This document shows positions 24,825 to 34,134 of a stretch of 50,714 bases of DNA, piece by piece. Numbering within the stretch: position 1 is the stretch's first letter; the number at the start of each line of letters is the position of its first letter. The stretch is from assembly GCA_022785125.1 (NCBI GenBank), contig JALFRA010000023.1, positions 1 to 50,714 on the forward strand. The letters run 5' to 3'. Both the position numbers and the translations under genes were made by a program. This DNA comes from Clostridiales bacterium (GTDB lineage Bacteria; Bacillota; Clostridia; Oscillospirales; Oscillospiraceae). Below the pieces are notes generated by a model. The model did no database searches. It saw only the letters and a list, made by a program, of their open reading frames with translations, and had not been told where the DNA came from.

Positions 24825-27800
24825 TTCACAAAGTTCATAAGCATCTGTGCGACCTGCGCGCGGGTGGCGTTGTCCTTGACCCCCAGCAGACCGTTGCCGT
24901 AGCCGTTGATGATGCCGTTCTCGTTGGCCCAGCGCATGGCCTCCAGAGCGTAGCCGCTGATTTCATCAGCGTTGGTGTAGCCGTCCAGGCTGTGGCTGCT
25001 TGTCGGGCTTCCGGCGTAGCGCCACAACATGGTCGCCAACTGCTCCCGGGTGATGTTTCCGTTGGGGTTGGAGCCGTCGGACACGCCGTTGGCCTTTGCC
25101 CACTCCATGCCCTTTTCATACCATACGCTGCCGCCGGAGGTGTACACACCATCAAGTCGGGCAAGGACAGTCATCAGCATAGCGCGGGTCATATGGGAAT
25201 TGGGGCTGAATGTGGTTTCACTTGTACCGGCAAACATACCGCGGGCCACAACGAAGTCCACAGCGTCCTCTGTCCAGTGGCTGACGGAATGAATGTCCTC
25301 GAACACCTTGGCGTTGTCTACGATCTTCACGGTAGCGCTGCCGTCCAGGGTCAGCACCACGCCGGTTTCGGTGACCACGGAGGTCTTGACGATCTCCTCG
25401 GTGCCGTCGGCATGGACGATGACAGCCACGGTGCCGGGGGTGACCTGCTCCACGGGGATCTCCACCTTGACCTCCCCGGCGCTCTTGGGCACGGTGACCT
25501 CCACAGCGGGAGCCGCTTCGGTGGTCTTAGCGGCGGGAACCTCCACGGGCAGGGTCACAGCCTCGCCGGTCTCGGCGGCTTCCTTCGCGGCGGTGGAGGA
25601 CACGCTGGACTTGACCTCGGTGATCTCGCCGCTGCTGTCCGTAACAACGGTGCCGGTGGTGCCGTCGGCGGACTTGCTGGTCTCGGTGACGGTTCCGTCC
25701 TTCTTGGTTTCCACCACGGTGGTGGAGCCATCGGTGTTTTTGGTGGTCTCGGTCACGGTGCCGGTGGTCTTATCTGTCACGGTCGTGGTGGTGGAGCCGT
25801 CCTCGTTCTTCTCCGTGGTGGTCGTGGTGTTAGAGCCGCCGCCAGAAGAACTGGGATTGTTGATGGTCAGGGTACCGGTAGCTGCCACGACCCGATAGTT
25901 TGTCTCGCCGTCGAAGACATCGGTGTTGGTCCAGGTGATGGTGTAGGTACCCGCCGCCGTTCCGGTGCTGACGGCGGTGGTGCCGTCTTTCTCATAGCAG
26001 GTAAAGGCCGGGTCAGCGCTGGGGGTCAGCGTGTCCTCGCCCAGCAAACCGGTGTAGGTCAGCTCAAAGGCGGGGATGGCGCTGCCTCTGGTGATGGTGA
26101 CATTCTTCGGAGCCGCGGTGACTTCCTTGCGGGCGATGGAGAATGTGGTGTTTTTTTCGACGGGCAGCTGATAATTGCCGTTATCCAAATCTGTCGCCTC
26201 GGCGGTGTAGCTGTCGCCCGCGTTGGTCTGTTCGCCGCTGACGGTGATGGTGCAGGCGTCCTCTCCGACCAGCCCGGTGGCGGTGGCGGTGGGTTTCTGC
26301 GGCATACCGTTGTAGGTGAGGGTGGTGTTGCTCCAGTCAATGCCGATGGCCTTGGGGAGGATGTCGCCCGTGGCTTCGGTGGGGATGGTCACATCGTAAT
26401 TGGAAGCATCGGTGCCGGTGATGGACTTGCCTGCTGCGTTCACGGTAACAGGCTTATCATCTCCCACGTTGGCATCGTCGACGAAGGTACCGGTAAGACC
26501 CGTGATGGTGATGCTGTCACCGTTGATCAGGCCCTCTGAGGTTGTCACCACGGCGCTGACCGTGGCATCGGTGTCACCGTTGTAGGGCCTGGTGGTCACG
26601 GTGACGGTGGCGGTGACGCGCTTGGGGGCGATGGTCCATTGGATGGAGCCGTCACTGCCCTCGTTCCACTTGTGGTTGCCGTCAAGCGTGACCGTGGCGG
26701 TGTAGGCGCCCGCGTTGGTGCCGGTGTTGCCGGTAACAGTCATGTAAGAGCTTTCAAAGCCGTCCAGCGTGACCGTCTTCTGGGTGCGGTCATAAGTGTA
26801 GGTGCCGGTAACGGTGGGCTCATCCACGCCCAGCGGTTCGATGTTCACGGTGACCATGGGCCGGCGCAGGGCATAGTTTTCCGACTTGTCACCGGTCAGG
26901 TCAATAGTGGCATAGGTAACGAGCTTGCCATTGCCTGCATCGGCGTTCGCGATGGTGCCGGTGGTGGGCATGGCGGCCGTGACCCGTCCTTCGTCACCGG
27001 CCACAATGCCGGACAGTTCACCGCCGGTCAGGGTAACATTCGTCGTGCCGTCATAGACCCGATCGGTGGCCGTCAGGCCGGTGACGGTCAGAACCTTGGG
27101 TACAATGGTAAAATCGTCGTAAACCACATCTTGCTGATAGTTGGCGGTGGCGGCGATGGTGGCCTTCACGGAGTATTTGCCAGCCTCGGTGGGGACGGTT
27201 GGCGAATAGGTTTCATCGGAAGCACTCCAGACCTTATACAGGTAGGTGACTTCGCCGTTCTCTGTGTTGCCGGTCACCACAGGGCCTTTGGGTGTATCGC
27301 CGTAGGTCCAGCCGTCCAGGGTGACGGAGGCGCCCAGCGCGGCCTTGCTGATGGTGCCTGTGGCTTCAGTGGGGATGGTCACATCGTAGTTCCCGGAGCC
27401 GGTACCGGTGATGGACTTGTTAGTCGCATTGACGGTGACGGGGATGTTCGTTCCCACATTGGCATCTTCAAAAGTGCCGGTGAGGCCCTCGATGGTGATG
27501 GTATCGCCGGAAACCACGCCAGCGTTTACCGCTGCGGTAACTGTGGCAACGGTGTCGCCATTGTAGGTCTTGTCGGCCACGGTGACGGCGGCGGTGACAG
27601 ACTTCTTGGTGATGCTGGCGGTGGCGGTGGCCTGCTGGCCGGAATCTGCCAGACGGTACTTGCCTGCATCGTCTCCCGTGAGGGTCAGGCCGATGATGGT
27701 GACGGTCTTGTTTGCGCCCACATCCTTATCTTCGAAGGTGCCGGTAGCGTTGACAGTAACCGTGTCGCCGCTGACCACGCCGCTTAGGGTCACACGGCTG

Positions 27801-30800
27801 AAATCAAGTGTTGCCGTGGTGGTGCCGTCATAAATCTTATCCTTGGCAGTGATGCCGCTGACTATGACGGGAATGATTCCCTGATGACCGCACCAGGTGC
27901 AGACATAGTTCTCATACTTGTGCTGTTTGATACCGTTTGAATTGTTGGTGTAGCCCTGACAGGGGGAAGTGGAGGTAGTCGCGTACACCGTGCCGCCGGT
28001 GAATTGGGGGGCGGCGTCCGGGATGCCGCTGTCGATATTCTGATACCAGACCAGTGGAGCTTCTGCGGTTCCCACAGAGCGGCTGCCGTTGAGCAGGTAG
28101 GCCACCTCGCCGCTGGCGAATTCCCTGGTGGTTTTGCCAAGGACGCTGTCAACGGTACCGCTGTTATCTCCAACTGCATTCCCGGAATAGGCTTCGCTGT
28201 TGTGGTAGCAATTACTCACCGTGCCGCTGTTGACACCGCAGACGCCGCCGACAGAGGAGGTGCCGGTGACCGTGCCAATGCTGTAACACCCACTGATCGT
28301 ACCCTTGTTCTCGCCGCACACGCCGCCGACATAGTAGGAGGTACTGCTGCCGGTGACCGCGCCGGTGTTGGTGCAGCCGATCACCGTTTTGCTGTTGACA
28401 CCGCACACGCCGCCGACATAGGAGGAGGTGCCGTTGACCGCACCATAGTTGATGCAGCCGCTCACTTCACCGTAGAGGGCATAACCGCAAATGCCGCCGA
28501 CGTAGCCGCTGCCGTTGACCGCACCATAGTTGATGCAGCCGCTCACCGTACCTTGGAAGGCATAGCCGCAGATACCGCCGACCTTGTTGTTGCCGGTAAC
28601 TTTGCCTCTGTTGGTGCAGCCGCTCACCGTACCTTGGCTTTGACCGCAGATGCCGCCGATACCCCCGGTGCCGGTGACCGCGCCGCTGTAGGAGCAGCCG
28701 CTCACCTCACCGGAGGTATCACCGCATACGCCGCCCACGTAATTATCGCCCTTAAAATAGGAATCCGCAATCGTCAGGTTTTTTATGGTTCCTCCACCTA
28801 TTATACATCCAAAGAAACCAACATAACTCGTTCTTGCCGCATTCACATACAGTCCGGAAATGGTATGGTGATTGCCGTCAAAGGTACCATCATAGTTTGA
28901 GCTGGATTTTCCGATCGGCGTCCACTCCGTAAAAGAGGTATGGGCATCAGAAAGGGTACCGTCAGCATTCAGGACATTGGAGTTCACAGTGATATCGTTC
29001 ATGAGGATCGCGTTCTTGGTTTTGTCTGTAATCCCAGAAATTGTCCCGTTGATATACTGTGCATACCAGTACAGCTCATCCACATTGGTGATCTGCCACT
29101 TATCGTTCGCATAGGTTGGCGTGATCGTGCAGATACTGCAATATCCATTGTGATTGTGGTATTCGGGATTGCCGCCCTGCTTATAGTACACCGCCTTGCC
29201 GTCAAAAACAGGAAGCGAATCCGTACCGATGGTCTGTCCCCAGACGCCACCGGGATAGCCTTCCGTTCCCTGATTCAGCCGGTACGCCACCTCGCCGCTG
29301 GCAAAGGGAGAGTCAGTCGTAAGAGTCGTTCCGCCAATCGGCGAGGCAGTGCTGTCCGCAAGGGCGTAGCAGTTGGTGATGGTACCGCCGCTGCCCACCG
29401 TCGTGCCGCTGCCGCCGGCGGCAAAGCAGTTGGCAATGGTGCCGCTGTTGCTGGAGCACAGGGTCACGCTGCCGGTGCCGGTGGCATAGCAGTTGATGAT
29501 TTCGCCGCCGCTGTCGTTGGTCGTACACAGCTTGGCGCCACCCGCCGCATAGCTCTTTTGGATGGTGCCGGAGTTGGCGCCGACCAGCACCGTGCTGGCC
29601 GCGCCGGAAACATAGCAGTCCGTGACGGTGCCGCCAGCGTTATTGTTGGCACACAGGGTCGCTCCGCTGCCTTCTTCATGGCAGTCCGTGATGGTGCCGG
29701 TATTGGTTTGGACCAGCGTGCCGCCGGGCGCGCTGCTGTTCTTGACGGTGCCGCTGTTGTTTGCAATCAGCGTACCGCCGGACGCGCTGCTATCGCTGAC
29801 GGTGCCGCTGTTGGCGCCGCTGACCAGCATACCGCTGCCGGAAACATGGCAGTCAACGATTTTGCCGCCGCTCGTGGCGCACAGGCTGCCGCTGGTCACC
29901 GTGATCCGGGCGATCTCGGCCTCGGAGCCGGTGACGCCGAACAGGCTGCTGTTCGCCGGTATGCCGCTGATGGTCTTTTGACCTTCAGGGTATGAAAATG
30001 TGCCGGTGAAGGGATAGGTCTCATTGCCAATGGGAACCCAGTCATTATCTACCTCAATGTCATTACGCACCTGGGCATTGGCGGCGGGATAGCCTTTGTT
30101 GACGTAGTCGGCAAACCAGTACAGCTCTTCCTTATTATCGATCAGATACTCGTTGTTGTAGAAATCGGGCACCGAACAATAGGAACAGCTTGCTTCGCCA
30201 TCGGTATGATTATGGTAGTAGACAGCGCCGTCCTTTTTACCAAGATAGACGATAGCGCCATCGGTGGTGCACTGGGGGAAGTCCTGCGTACCGATGGTCT
30301 GTCTCCAACTGGGCGTTGCCTGGTTCTTCGTCAGGCCGTAGGTCACTTCGCCGCTTTTGAACGCATCAATGGTTCTGTATTTCAGGTCGCTGTCGTTTGT
30401 ACCGTCACTATTCGTATCGGACAACGCGTAGCAGAAGTCAACGTCACCGTCGTTTCCTGTAAATTTGCCATAGGAGTCGCCAACTGTGCCCGCGCTGTAG
30501 CAGTTATTGATATTCGCGTTGCTGTACCCGCAGAAGGTACCCACATTACTCGTCCCGCTTACAGTTGCGGTGGTATAGCAGGATTCTATCCTTACGTCGG
30601 AAAGGGCTCTTCCGCAAAGGCCGCCAACATTCTGATTGCCGGCAAAGTAGGAATCCACCACGCCCACACGGTAAATGCTGGCGGGGGAATCCACAATACC
30701 GAACAAGCCTACATTGCTTGTATTCGAATTGTTGAGGTACAGTCCGGAGATGGTGTGCCCCTGTCCGTCAAATTTGCCCCTAAAATTATGGTCAACCGTT

Positions 30801-31549
30801 CCAATGGGCGTCCACGCTTCAAAGCTGCCGCTGTTCAGCCCGCCGCTGGCATTGAGCACGTTCTGATTGACGGTGATATCCGCCGTCAGAACGGCACTAA
30901 TGTCTTGCTGGGTAGTATTGATTTGGTTTGCAAACCAATACAGGTGGGCTGCGGTGGAAAGCTCGTAGGCATAGACCGTACTACCGCCGATGGTATGATC
31001 AGCCTGGGGTGGCTCCGTCATGGAAACCGCCAGCATCGCCACAGGCTCCCCTTCCGGGCCGCCCAGCGCCACGGTCAGCGTCAGGGTGCTGCCGCCGTCG
31101 GACAGGGCATAGCCCTCGGGTAAGGTTGTCTCAAAGATGTATTCGCCCTCGTATGCGCCATCTTCAGGGTAGTACGGGCAGAGCCAGTCCCCCAGGGTCA
31201 GCTCCTCGCCGCCGGCAAGGATGGACACGGGCATCAGCCCCACGACGTCCTCGAAGTATGCCACATTGTCCTCGCTGGCAAAGGGCAGCAGGACGTTTCC
31301 GCTGTCCGGGTCGATGATCTCCCAGTCATCCACCCATTCCCAGTCCGTGAGTACCGTGACGGTATCCTTCCCGGAGCACAGGTCGCAGACAAAGCCGCAG
31401 GGCGTTTCACCTTCCACATAGCCGCATTCCGCCGTGTGTTCTGTATGATGCTCACACAGCCCATCACTTTCCGCCGCCAGCGCCGCAGTGGGCAGCAGGC
31501 TCAGGCACAGCGCCAGCGCCGTGAGGATGCTGAACAATCGTTTTTTCAT
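24809..31549 (-). CDS. Giant beta-helix/MBG/SLH cell-surface protein
   Basis: 2246 aa from ATG 31549 (AGGAGG upstream). Signal peptide ending ALAAESDG. A Cys/His-rich segment (about 28-55) precedes long stretches of GLUG and beta-helix repeats (about 190-1200), for example VGGICGYAFQGTVSGCINYG, with a Ser/Gly-rich section of NSGTVSDSS-type units. About 1226-1890 are YDG/MBG-type Ig-like repeats (ITAKDKIYDGTTTATLDF). A Thr-rich repetitive stalk spans about 1900-1985, then a beta-rich domain. Three SLH repeats (about 2086-2246) fix it to the wall. Family knowledge points to an adhesin or surface-layer-associated protein; no catalytic motif is seen. A strong promoter and probable LytTR boxes lie upstream. 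Confidence 0.92.
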   Translation of the reverse strand: MKKRLFSILTALALCLSLLPTAALAAESDGLCEHHTEHTAECGYVEGETPCGFVCDLCSGKDTVTVLTDWEWVDDWEIIDPDSGNVLLPFASEDNVAYFEDVVGLMPVSILAGGEELTLGDWLCPYYPEDGAYEGEYIFETTLPEGYALSDGGSTLTLTVALGGPEGEPVAMLAVSMTEPPQADHTIGGSTVYAYELSTAAHLYWFANQINTTQQDISAVLTADITVNQNVLNASGGLNSGSFEAWTPIGTVDHNFRGKFDGQGHTISGLYLNNSNTSNVGLFGIVDSPASIYRVGVVDSYFAGNQNVGGLCGRALSDVRIESCYTTATVSGTSNVGTFCGYSNANINNCYSAGTVGDSYGKFTGNDGDVDFCYALSDTNSDGTNDSDLKYRTIDAFKSGEVTYGLTKNQATPSWRQTIGTQDFPQCTTDGAIVYLGKKDGAVYYHNHTDGEASCSYCSVPDFYNNEYLIDNKEELYWFADYVNKGYPAANAQVRNDIEVDNDWVPIGNETYPFTGTFSYPEGQKTISGIPANSSLFGVTGSEAEIARITVTSGSLCATSGGKIVDCHVSGSGMLVSGANSGTVSDSSASGGTLIANNSGTVKNSSAPGGTLVQTNTGTITDCHEEGSGATLCANNNAGGTVTDCYVSGAASTVLVGANSGTIQKSYAAGGAKLCTTNDSGGEIINCYATGTGSVTLCSSNSGTIANCFAAGGSGTTVGSGGTITNCYALADSTASPIGGTTLTTDSPFASGEVAYRLNQGTEGYPGGVWGQTIGTDSLPVFDGKAVYYKQGGNPEYHNHNGYCSICTITPTYANDKWQITNVDELYWYAQYINGTISGITDKTKNAILMNDITVNSNVLNADGTLSDAHTSFTEWTPIGKSSSNYDGTFDGNHHTISGLYVNAARTSYVGFFGCIIGGGTIKNLTIADSYFKGDNYVGGVCGDTSGEVSGCSYSGAVTGTGGIGGICGQSQGTVSGCTNRGKVTGNNKVGGICGYAFQGTVSGCINYGAVNGSGYVGGICGYALYGEVSGCINYGAVNGTSSYVGGVCGVNSKTVIGCTNTGAVTGSSTSYYVGGVCGENKGTISGCYSIGTVTGTSSVGGVCGVNSGTVSNCYHNSEAYSGNAVGDNSGTVDSVLGKTTREFASGEVAYLLNGSRSVGTAEAPLVWYQNIDSGIPDAAPQFTGGTVYATTSTSPCQGYTNNSNGIKQHKYENYVCTWCGHQGIIPVIVSGITAKDKIYDGTTTATLDFSRVTLSGVVSGDTVTVNATGTFEDKDVGANKTVTIIGLTLTGDDAGKYRLADSGQQATATASITKKSVTAAVTVADKTYNGDTVATVTAAVNAGVVSGDTITIEGLTGTFEDANVGTNIPVTVNATNKSITGTGSGNYDVTIPTEATGTISKAALGASVTLDGWTYGDTPKGPVVTGNTENGEVTYLYKVWSASDETYSPTVPTEAGKYSVKATIAATANYQQDVVYDDFTIVPKVLTVTGLTATDRVYDGTTNVTLTGGELSGIVAGDEGRVTAAMPTTGTIANADAGNGKLVTYATIDLTGDKSENYALRRPMVTVNIEPLGVDEPTVTGTYTYDRTQKTVTLDGFESSYMTVTGNTGTNAGAYTATVTLDGNHKWNEGSDGSIQWTIAPKRVTATVTVTTRPYNGDTDATVSAVVTTSEGLINGDSITITGLTGTFVDDANVGDDKPVTVNAAGKSITGTDASNYDVTIPTEATGDILPKAIGIDWSNTTLTYNGMPQKPTATATGLVGEDACTITVSGEQTNAGDSYTAEATDLDNGNYQLPVEKNTTFSIARKEVTAAPKNVTITRGSAIPAFELTYTGLLGEDTLTPSADPAFTCYEKDGTTAVSTGTAAGTYTITWTNTDVFDGETNYRVVAATGTLTINNPSSSGGGSNTTTTTEKNEDGSTTTTVTDKTTGTVTETTKNTDGSTTVVETKKDGTVTETSKSADGTTGTVVTDSSGEITEVKSSVSSTAAKEAAETGEAVTLPVEVPAAKTTEAAPAVEVTVPKSAGEVKVEIPVEQVTPGTVAVIVHADGTEEIVKTSVVTETGVVLTLDGSATVKIVDNAKVFEDIHSVSHWTEDAVDFVVARGMFAGTSETTFSPNSHMTRAMLMTVLARLDGVYTSGGSVWYEKGMEWAKANGVSDGSNPNGNITREQLATMLWRYAGSPTSSHSLDGYTNADEISGYALEAMRWANENGIINGYGNGLLGVKDNATRAQVAQMLMNFVKCLNQ

Positions 31550-31597
31550 AGAGGTTCCTCCTGCTTTTGCAAAAAATTCATATGTAATCATCACAAA

Positions 31598-31626
31598 AGT
31601 ATATGCAGTTCCTTTTAAGTTTTCAA
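31598..31626 (-). promoter_or_regulatory. Strong promoter of the giant SLH gene
   Basis: On the minus strand, TTGAAA (31626-31621), a 17-nt spacer and TATACT (31603-31598), five of six matches for each hexamer. The -10 ends 48 nt before the start codon. Confidence 0.82.
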
Positions 31627-31639
31627 CCGCCCCTGCGCG

Positions 31640-31665
31640 AAACGACATTAAAACGGTCCAAAACG
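31640..31665 (-). promoter_or_regulatory. Three phased direct repeats, probable LytTR binding site
   Basis: The minus strand reads CGTTT three times, beginning at 31665, 31655 and 31644, i.e. spaced 10 and 11 bp, one helical turn each. The block ends 14 bp upstream of the -35 hexamer of the giant SLH gene. LytTR-family regulators (AgrA, ComE, VirR type) bind pairs of such repeats one turn apart, and a LytTR gene is the next gene upstream. Confidence 0.6.
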
Positions 31666-31672
31666 ACAAAAG

Positions 31673-31716
31673 CCGCCGCACACCCCGCTGCCGAAGCAAG
31701 CAGCCGCGCGCGGCGG
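31673..31716 (-). terminator. Probable terminator of the LytTR gene
   Basis: CCGCCGC/GCGGCGG arms (31673-31679 with 31710-31716) enclose a GC-rich 30-nt loop that can pair further; the minus strand continues CTTTTGTCGTTTT. It sits between the LytTR gene and the repeats at 31640-31665. Confidence 0.55.
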
Positions 31717-31742
31717 TTCGGATATGGGGTTGTCACCTTTCG

Positions 31743-32546
31743 CTATCTCTCCCGCGTCTTGCCAAAGTAGCGCATCAGCGCTTTGTCGGCGTCGGGGCTG
31801 ATTTTGGCGTATTCGATCTCCGTAAGATCGAACAGGATGCACCCGCAGTGGCCCTTGAAGGTGGGGAAACAGGTCACCTTCAGATAGGCGTCGATCTCCG
31901 GGCTGTAGTCCATGACCTCCAGCGTTTCGCCGTACAGGGTGGCGCGCTCATACAAACGCAACCATTTGGTATTCATGTTGGAAAACAGGCTGCCGAAGGA
32001 GCTGCCGATCAGCTTCTCAAGCGGCAGCTTTTCCAGCCTGGCCAGGGCGGGGTTGCCGTAGCGGAAGATCCAGTCCACCGCCCGGCGCTCCTCGTCGAAT
32101 ACCATCTCAATGTCCGTGAAGGCAAAGGGCATGGCGTCAAAGCTGCGGTAATAGGCTCGGTATTCCTCCTCCGTGGCGGGAATGCCGTCCCGGGTGAAGC
32201 CGCTGATCAGGCGCTTCTGCGCTTCCTGAAGCTGGGCGATAATCTGCTTTTTCTTCCGGCGGGTGTAGATCAGGGATTCGCCGTTGTTGAGATTGATGTG
32301 GTCAGTGATGTCGTGGATGGCCATGGAGGACACCAGACAGCCCCGGTGGACCTTGAGAAAGCCGTCGCCCAGAGCTTCCTCCAGCTCGCTGATCTTCATC
32401 CGCGTCTCATATACCTTGCCGCCGGAAACGTGGATCTCGGCGGTCCTTTCGATCATCAGGACATAGAGAATGGTGTTGGCGTTCAGCACCAGCTTTTTCC
32501 CGTTGGATACTATCGTGATGTATACTGCTTCCTGCAATGCAAACAC
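31743..32546 (-). CDS. LytTR DNA-binding regulator with C-terminal PAS-like domain
   Basis: 267 aa. The N-terminal part (about 1-105) is a LytTR domain: VYITIVSNGKKLVLN, ILYVLMIERTAEIHVSGG, KISELEEAL, and the typical FLKVHRGCLVS segment. The C-terminal part (about 120-262) has a PAS-like pattern (SFDAMPFAFTDIEMVF, WIFRYGNPALARLE) and presumably senses a ligand. There is no receiver domain, so it is not a classical two-component response regulator. The start is either GTG 32546 (AGGA 7 nt upstream) or TTG 32537 (AGAGGTG 6 nt upstream). The gene directly precedes the giant SLH gene, whose promoter carries LytTR-like repeats; I infer it controls that gene. Confidence 0.85.
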   Translation of the reverse strand: MFALQEAVYITIVSNGKKLVLNANTILYVLMIERTAEIHVSGGKVYETRMKISELEEALGDGFLKVHRGCLVSSMAIHDITDHINLNNGESLIYTRRKKKQIIAQLQEAQKRLISGFTRDGIPATEEEYRAYYRSFDAMPFAFTDIEMVFDEERRAVDWIFRYGNPALARLEKLPLEKLIGSSFGSLFSNMNTKWLRLYERATLYGETLEVMDYSPEIDAYLKVTCFPTFKGHCGCILFDLTEIEYAKISPDADKALMRYFGKTRER

Positions 32547-32644
32547 CTCTTTTTCCTGCTGCTATTCGCAATTATCGCACGTTTTCTTTGAAATATCAAC
32601 CGTTCGCGCGCGGACAGGAAAAAGAAATGAGAGTATGCAAAAAC

Positions 32645-32686
32645 ACGCCATATCCAGCCGTTGAAGCTGCATATGGCGTATTTTTT
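32645..32686. terminator. Bidirectional terminator between ATPase and LytTR genes
   Basis: A perfect 9-bp stem (ACGCCATAT 32645-32653 with ATATGGCGT 32671-32679) has ATTTTTT on the right and, on the minus strand, GTTTTT. It terminates the leftward ATPase gene. Confidence 0.8.
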
Positions 32687-32723
32687 CGTGACCGTGAACA
32701 CTGCCGCTCCGCTTGAGGCTCGG

Positions 32724-33959
32724 TCAGAGTACGGATACGGGACAATACCAGGACTCCCGATTGTAGGGGATGAGTTCGTCGCTCATGCAGAGGATGAGCC
32801 CCGGCTGAACATCCAGCTTGAACTGCTGGAGGACACCGAAGTTTTTATCCGGCTTGGACGGCTCCTTGCTTTTCTTGATCTCGATGGGATACATCTTATC
32901 CCCCTCAACGATCAGCAGGTCGATCTCCTTCTTGTCTATGTCGCGGTAGTAGAACAGGTCAGCGGGCTTACCTGCGTTGTAGTAGCTCTTGACGATCTCC
33001 GTGACCACATAAGTCTCAAAGAACGCTCCGTCCATCGCACCGTTCTCCAGTGTTTCCGCAGTGGGCCAGCGGCAGAGATAGGCGGCAAGGCCGGTATCCA
33101 TGAAATACACCTTGGGCGTCTTGACCAGCCGCTTGGTGATGTTGGAGTAGTAAGGCCGCAGGATGAAGATGATCCCTGAGCGCTCCAGGATGGACACCCA
33201 GGATTTTGCGGTGGGAGCGGACACGCCGATGGTACTGGCGATCTCGTCGTACTTCAGCTCCTGTCCGGTGCGCGCCGCCATATAGACGAGGAAATCATAG
33301 AACTCATTCAGCTTTCCCACCTGAGACAGATCCTTGATATCCCGCTCAATGTAGGTGTTGATGTAGTCCATATAGAAGCGGTCACGGTCGAGGTCGGTGG
33401 CGCGCAGCTTTGGCATACCGCCCCGGAAGATGTCCTCATAGACCTCGTGGATATTTTTGCGCTTGCAGTGCTTCAAACGCTCTCGGATGGTTTTCAGGTC
33501 GGGGTGGAACAGGTCGGCAGGGCGCTCCTCGATCTCCGCCGTGGACAGGCTCGCCATATCGAAGATGGCGATGCGGCCAGCCAGAGACTCGGCAACATCC
33601 TGCATCATTTTGAACTTCTGTGAGCCGGTCAGCCAGAACATTCCGTTGTTGTCCTCACCATCCAGCGCCTTCTGATCAACGATCTTCTTCATCTCCAGCA
33701 AGATGGACGGGACCCGCTGGAACTCGTCAATGAGAAGCGGGTAGCCGTAGGTCTCAAAGAACAGCGCAGGATCGGTGGATGCCAGACGGCGGGCGTTTCC
33801 ATCGTCCAGCGTGACGTAGCGGCGCTCCGGCTCACGGATGTGGTTGAGCATGGTGGATTTGCCCACCTGTCGCTGACCGCAGACCATGACCACCGGGTAG
33901 TACTGAGAAGCGTTGCGGATCTGCTCTTCCAAATGTCGCTTAATGTACAATCCAAACAC
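32724..33959 (-). CDS. AAA+ ATPase with DUF4143 domain
   Basis: 411 aa. Walker A CGQRQVGKST (about 27-36), Walker B YPLLIDEFQR (about 73-82), and a sensor-like FWLTGSQKFKMM. The C-terminal DUF4143 region (about 205-400) has a PD-(D/E)xK-like core: FFETYVVTEI, KKEIDLLIVEGDKMYPIEIK. These single-gene ATPases are abundant in Firmicutes and Bacteroidetes; their role is unproven but restriction or stress functions have been suggested. The start may be GTG 33959 or TTG 33950 (MYIKRHLEEQ, with CGAGGTG 6 nt upstream); the second matches the common family N-terminus. It stands alone, flanked by a terminator. Confidence 0.88.
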   Translation of the reverse strand: MFGLYIKRHLEEQIRNASQYYPVVMVCGQRQVGKSTMLNHIREPERRYVTLDDGNARRLASTDPALFFETYGYPLLIDEFQRVPSILLEMKKIVDQKALDGEDNNGMFWLTGSQKFKMMQDVAESLAGRIAIFDMASLSTAEIEERPADLFHPDLKTIRERLKHCKRKNIHEVYEDIFRGGMPKLRATDLDRDRFYMDYINTYIERDIKDLSQVGKLNEFYDFLVYMAARTGQELKYDEIASTIGVSAPTAKSWVSILERSGIIFILRPYYSNITKRLVKTPKVYFMDTGLAAYLCRWPTAETLENGAMDGAFFETYVVTEIVKSYYNAGKPADLFYYRDIDKKEIDLLIVEGDKMYPIEIKKSKEPSKPDKNFGVLQQFKLDVQPGLILCMSDELIPYNRESWYCPVSVL

Positions 33960-34134
33960 CTCGTCTTAAGAAATCTAAAGTGTGACTTTATTTTACTCGA
34001 AGTTGTAATGAAAAGCAAGTGTCAAGAGCAATTTCCTATTTCATGATATCCAACTTATTGAAAAAAGATACCGCAAAACCGATATAAGGACAACAGCCAG
34101 CTGCGGATAGAGGCTTTCGTAAACCATGGCTGCT

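Noticed and set aside
24992-27787. Long plus-strand open frames (515 and 382 codons) opposite the giant SLH gene
   Set aside because: The products are Gly/Ala/Val repeats produced by reading Thr-rich and MBG-repeat codons backwards. No start signal or domain is visible.
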